Positions 60,475 to 64,000 of a DNA stretch of 64,000 nucleotides are shown here, piece after piece. Each line of letters opens with the position of its first letter. Positions within the stretch are counted from its first letter, which is position 1. Under the pieces are notes generated by a model. It was not told where the DNA came from, searched no databases, and saw only the letters and a program-made list of their open reading frames with translations. The DNA is from an uncultured Armatimonadota bacterium (lineage in GTDB: Bacteria > Armatimonadota > Fimbriimonadia > Fimbriimonadales > Fimbriimonadaceae): positions 1-64,000 of the forward strand of contig CAILEM010000124.1 of the NCBI GenBank assembly GCA_903833215.1, written 5' to 3'. Position numbers and translations under genes: made by a program.

Positions 60475-61659
60475 CTAACCCACCCCTGCCTTTTGGCCCG
60501 CGTTGAGGTTATTGCTACGTAGTGCCTCAGCGGTGTTCACAAACGTCACCTTGTCTGACATGACGGCCTGAGGCGGAAGGTTCTCGCTAAGGGTGCCGAC
60601 TCCTGGCATCTTTTTGACGGCGGTGCCGATCGCGAGGAACTCGATGATGCCGCTGCCGAGGGAGTAAACATAAGTCTTGATGCCAACCACGTCGTCAGCT
60701 CCGCATTCACTGGCATCTTTGGCGATGTGCTCCAAAGCATTTTCGCGCGCCGCGTAGATCAGTTTTGTCATCTGATTGATCTCCCCTCGTGCCAACGATT
60801 TGAATGCACTGGCGAGGCCACCGACGAAACCGATGGAGTAAATCGAGCAACCGAGAACAAGCCGGATAGGCAAGTATCCCAGGTGGACCATGTTCCAAGT
60901 TTCCTCACAGGTCATGTCACTCGTTGCCGGGGCTTTGTCATAGCCAGAGAGATAGCCGGGGTGATAAGCCGATGTGCCCATCATCACCATCTCTTGCATC
61001 CCCTGGAACGGGATGATGGAAGTACGGATGCCGATGACACTATTCGCGCCTTGTCGCATGGCGTCGAGCTGAATTCGCTGCAATGCAAGGTGGCGAGTGT
61101 GATTGAATACTTCACTGAATTCTTTGATTTCACCCTGGGCAAGGCCTCGCAATGACCCGATGATGCCGCCCCCCAAACCGATGGAATAGGCGACGTTGCC
61201 AAAAGCGAAGTGCTTTGGTGTGAATCCGCTGTCCAGGAGGCAATAAAGCTCTTGGCCATCCGCGGAGGACGTGAACTCCAGCGCACTTGCCATCGTTCCC
61301 GGACGATGAACGGCAGATCCGACGCTTAGGAATTCCATGCTCCCGCCGTGCTGGACGAGTTCGGTGCTAACCCCGGAGATTCCAACTGCCCCACGAAGAT
61401 CGCTCCAAGCCGACATGCGTTCTAGAGCACCTTTGCGCCCCTCGAAAACAACTTCTGTAACTTGCTCGACTTCTCCTCCAGTAAGGGTGCGCAACCCAGA
61501 ACCGATGGTTCCAACAAATCCCATCGACCAAACACTGTTGCCGATCACCAATTCGCCGGGAGCCAGCCCCTTCTTCGCCAAACAATAGATCTCGTTACCA
61601 GAAAATCCCGAATTTACAGCCACAAAGATAGAACGGCATAGGAACCAGCCTCGCTTCAA
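60475..61659 (-). CDS. Triple UPF0145/YbjQ-like repeat protein
   Basis: 394 residues, TTG start with ggcgag six nt upstream. Three tandem UPF0145 (YbjQ, DUF74)-like units at about 20-125, 145-250 and 265-370. Each has the G-E-x-x-x-x-x-E/K-x-x-x-x-x-R-x-x-A-L-x-R/H-x pattern (GGEVEQVTEVVFEGRKGALERM, QGEIKEFSEVF..., RGEINQMTKLIYAARENALEHI) and a later GSAVHRPG, GTSAYHPG or GTAVKKMPG. Single-domain YbjQ proteins are about 105 residues and form pentamers. A fused trimer is unusual. Converges with the propeller gene. Function unknown. Confidence 0.8.
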   Translation of the reverse strand: MKRGWFLCRSIFVAVNSGFSGNEIYCLAKKGLAPGELVIGNSVWSMGFVGTIGSGLRTLTGGEVEQVTEVVFEGRKGALERMSAWSDLRGAVGISGVSTELVQHGGSMEFLSVGSAVHRPGTMASALEFTSSADGQELYCLLDSGFTPKHFAFGNVAYSIGLGGGIIGSLRGLAQGEIKEFSEVFNHTRHLALQRIQLDAMRQGANSVIGIRTSIIPFQGMQEMVMMGTSAYHPGYLSGYDKAPATSDMTCEETWNMVHLGYLPIRLVLGCSIYSIGFVGGLASAFKSLARGEINQMTKLIYAARENALEHIAKDASECGADDVVGIKTYVYSLGSGIIEFLAIGTAVKKMPGVGTLSENLPPQAVMSDKVTFVNTAEALRSNNLNAGQKAGVG

Positions 61660-61700
61660 AAACTCGCCGATCGTACCCGTGCTTTTCTATGGAGGCGACC

Positions 61701-64000
61701 TTATGGTGTTAAGGTCAGGCTGACAGATTTCGTAATTCCGCCGAATGACGCGTCGATGCTCACTGGTGTTTGTTTGGAGACCTTCTTGTGGGTGACTGTG
61801 AAAGTCACCGTCGACTTTCCTGCCAATACCTTGACGGTGGCGGGAGCCGACGCAAGGCTAGCGTTTGACGAACTCATTGTTACCGTAATTCCAGCGGTAG
61901 GAGCTGGACCACTGAGGGTGATGGTTCCTGTAACGATCGTGGTTGCGCTACCTTTGACGCTGGTGGGCTTCAGCGATAGATCCGTTAAGACGGGTGGGTG
62001 AACCACTAAAATCGCTTGGCGGGTTCCAGTTCCGAGTGTAGCAGTGACGGCAGCCGATGTATCCGTTGTAACTCCTGTTGTAGTCAACGCAAAGGTCCCT
62101 GTCGTAACGCCTTCCGCAACAGTGACACTTACGGGGGGCTTCACTGCCAATGTGGAGGACGACAGTTTGACGACAACGGGACCACTCTTCAGGCCTGGTG
62201 AAGCGTTGAGGGTTACGGTGCCTTTCGCACCAGTACCGCCAGTCACGCTTGCGGGATCGATGGTCAGATTGGTCACCGCAAACGGATTTGAAGTTAAAAC
62301 AACGGTCTGAATGTCGTTGCCGACTTTGGCTTGAATGGTGGTTGACGATGTTTTAGTGACGTGGAGGTGGGTTACGGGAAACGTTACTGTGCGAGCAGAC
62401 CCAGTTAGGATGGCCTTGACCGAGGCGGGAACGGTAGCTACGGTTGGACTAGAACTGCTCAACTGGACCACTGTGCCTGAGGCTGGAGTAGGTCCACTAA
62501 AAGTCAGGGTTCCTGTGATTGTTGTCTGAGAGCCTCCGACAACGGTCGAGTCCGACAAACTGATTCCTGACAGCGAGTCGGGCTGAATGGAGAGGGTCGC
62601 TGTCGCGTTATTCGCACCTTGGGTCGCCGTGATCGTGGCCGTTGTTGGGCCTGTGACGATGCCCGTTTGGATGGTAAATGTGGCAATGGAGGAACCTGCG
62701 GGGACGGTTACAGTACTGGGCAACGTAGCGTTGGGAACACTGGATTTGAGGGTGACAACCATCCCACCAGCAGGAGCACTGCCGGTCAAATTGATGGTTC
62801 CAGTTGTTGCATTGCCTCCGACAATAGTGGCGGGATTAAGGACAATCGTCGAAAGTACCGTTGGATTAATTGTGAGTGGGGCGGATTTCGAGACATTGCC
62901 TAGAGATGCGGCTAGAGTGACAGTTGTTGTTGCCGCCACTCCTGAAGGAGTGATCGGGACGTTAAGGGAAGACGCTCCTTCCGGAACAATCACCGATGGA
63001 GGAACGAGGACAGCCGGATTGTTGGATGACAATTTGATGTTGGCGCCACCGGCAGGAGCAATCCCTGTCAAAGTAACTGTTCCCGTAACCTGCGTTCCCC
63101 CGGAAGCGGAAGATGGGTTCAAAATAAAACTCGAAAGGGCGGGTGGGTTGAGCGTTAGCACTGTGGATTGCGAAATCCCACCTTGTTTTGCCGTAAGGTT
63201 TAGAGCTGTGGGTGTTGGAACAGCCAGAGTCGAAATCGGAAAGTTGGCATAGGACGAGCCTGCCGCGACCTTGACGTTAGTCCCCACCACTGCGTTTTTG
63301 CTTTCCGAGGAAAGACCTACGACAATTCCGCCTGCTGGAGCCAGCCCATTCAGCTGCACCGTTCCCGTAGGAGAGGTTCCTCCGATAGCCGGATTTGGCG
63401 AAACACTCATATTGGATAGGTTCGGCGGGTTCACCGTAAGGGGAGCGGTGAATGCTAAACCATTGGCAGTTACACGGATCGTCGCGACGATGGGAGTCGG
63501 GGTCGGAACCGTCGCCACCGCAAAGGTTGCGGTGGTAGCCCCACTGATGATCGTCGTGGTTGCTGGTACCGTAACTCCCTGAGTATTCGAACTTAGGTTC
63601 ACCGTGAACCCGCCTGCGAGGGCCTTCGTGTTGAGCGTCACCGTACCCGTTGAACTGGCACCTCCGACGACTGCGGTGGGAGATAAGGTGACACTGGCCG
63701 GTCCCATTGGCAGGATGGTCTGGGTTTGAGATACGGTCGCCCCATTGTAGGAAGCTGAGATCACGGACGTACCGCCCACTGTCAAACCAGAGGCCGCAGT
63801 CACATTAAACGTCGTTAAGGTCGCTCCAGGGGAGATAAATACCGTTTGTGGAGCCGTTGCCAGTGCCGTATTCGAGGACGCAAGATTCACATAGACGCCT
63901 GGAGATGCCGCCGCTGCGGTTAAAGATACGACACCAGTCGACTTATTGCCGCTCGCGATAGTGGCAGGTGTTAATGTGATGCCAGCTAACGAACCAAATG
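61701..64000 (-). CDS. Partial Ig-like repeat protein, 5' end off the window
   Basis: At least 765 codons are visible and the frame is open to the window edge, so the start is missing. It contains about eight repeats of some 75-90 residues with a shared core (GG-x-x-x-TGTV-x-L-x-G-x-APAGG, then SS-N and VPAG). They are Ig-like beta-sandwiches rich in Thr, Ser and Val. The protein ends in the last repeat with no sorting domain or anchor. It is probably secreted or cell-surface and might serve as an adhesin or stalk. Repeats near the C-terminus are more diverged. Confidence 0.8.
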   Translation of the reverse strand, partial: FGSLAGITLTPATIASGNKSTGVVSLTAAAASPGVYVNLASSNTALATAPQTVFISPGATLTTFNVTAASGLTVGGTSVISASYNGATVSQTQTILPMGPASVTLSPTAVVGGASSTGTVTLNTKALAGGFTVNLSSNTQGVTVPATTTIISGATTATFAVATVPTPTPIVATIRVTANGLAFTAPLTVNPPNLSNMSVSPNPAIGGTSPTGTVQLNGLAPAGGIVVGLSSESKNAVVGTNVKVAAGSSYANFPISTLAVPTPTALNLTAKQGGISQSTVLTLNPPALSSFILNPSSASGGTQVTGTVTLTGIAPAGGANIKLSSNNPAVLVPPSVIVPEGASSLNVPITPSGVAATTTVTLAASLGNVSKSAPLTINPTVLSTIVLNPATIVGGNATTGTINLTGSAPAGGMVVTLKSSVPNATLPSTVTVPAGSSIATFTIQTGIVTGPTTATITATQGANNATATLSIQPDSLSGISLSDSTVVGGSQTTITGTLTFSGPTPASGTVVQLSSSSPTVATVPASVKAILTGSARTVTFPVTHLHVTKTSSTTIQAKVGNDIQTVVLTSNPFAVTNLTIDPASVTGGTGAKGTVTLNASPGLKSGPVVVKLSSSTLAVKPPVSVTVAEGVTTGTFALTTTGVTTDTSAAVTATLGTGTRQAILVVHPPVLTDLSLKPTSVKGSATTIVTGTITLSGPAPTAGITVTMSSSNASLASAPATVKVLAGKSTVTFTVTHKKVSKQTPVSIDASFGGITKSVSLTLTP

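Overview
The window is about 64 kb of densely packed, moderately GC-rich bacterial chromosome. The best taxonomic clue is the prepilin-like gene at 19778: its N-terminus (FTLIELLVV, then FPVFAQAKAAAKKA) is typical of the large prepilin-like families of Armatimonadota, class Fimbriimonadia. Scattered housekeeping genes without large operons, many secreted proteins of unknown function, several starts placed 6-10 nt after a -10-like hexamer, and Ig-like repeat proteins fit that assignment. It is an inference from family resemblance; no rRNA or tRNA gene was recognised.

Layout. 1-4.2 kb: accessory stretch with 73-bp tandem repeats, a TlpA-like thioredoxin, two small membrane proteins, a nucleotidyltransferase with a 59-residue partner, and an inverted repeat. 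4.2-8.5 kb: sugar ABC importer in which the binding protein is fused to the first permease, behind a palindromic operator-like site. 8.5-11.9 kb (minus): serC, an Mpv17-like membrane protein, a Ppx/GppA phosphatase and a ComEA-like protein. 12-18.8 kb: acetyltransferase, tgt (lacking the usual zinc cysteines), GH57 branching enzyme, a LolA-like secreted protein and a GH127 arabinofuranosidase. 18.8-22.9 kb: TspO, prepilin-like protein, two paralogous small lipoproteins, a diheme cytochrome-like protein. 22.9-29.2 kb (minus): YhaN/YhaO (SbcC/SbcD-like) pair and a serine hydrolase. 29.2-36.9 kb: aldo/keto reductase, ABC exporter, HEXXH protein coupled to trxB, and a DUF1844-hypothetical-GNAT operon. 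36.9-39.8 kb (minus): ECF sigma factor operon. 39.9-42.6 kb: FAH-family protein and YjhG-type xylonate dehydratase, overlapped by a truncated VapC remnant with its antitoxin. 43-48.4 kb: CPA1 antiporter, CBM9-like protein, GH16, CE4 deacetylase, P-loop kinase. 48.4-52.4 kb: 90-bp repeats, uppP, epimerase, serine hydrolase. 52.6-57.3 kb: two overlapping dynamin-like GTPase genes. 57.4-64 kb: VIT-domain protein, beta-propeller, triple UPF0145 protein, and an Ig-repeat protein running off the window.

How the genes work together. A plant-polysaccharide and pentose theme recurs: the sugar importer, GH127, GH16, CE4 and the xylonate dehydratase/FAH pair could take hemicellulose from polymer to 2-oxoglutarate semialdehyde, although the genes are dispersed. 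The most unusual locus is the dynamin pair. The first protein carries an N-terminal NERD/PD-(D/E)XK-like nuclease domain before its GTPase, the second is a GTPase with a C-terminal membrane hairpin, and the reading frames overlap by 7 bp. Paired dynamin-like GTPases are known from bacterial antiphage defence (Eleos), so this is a candidate variant that adds a nuclease module.
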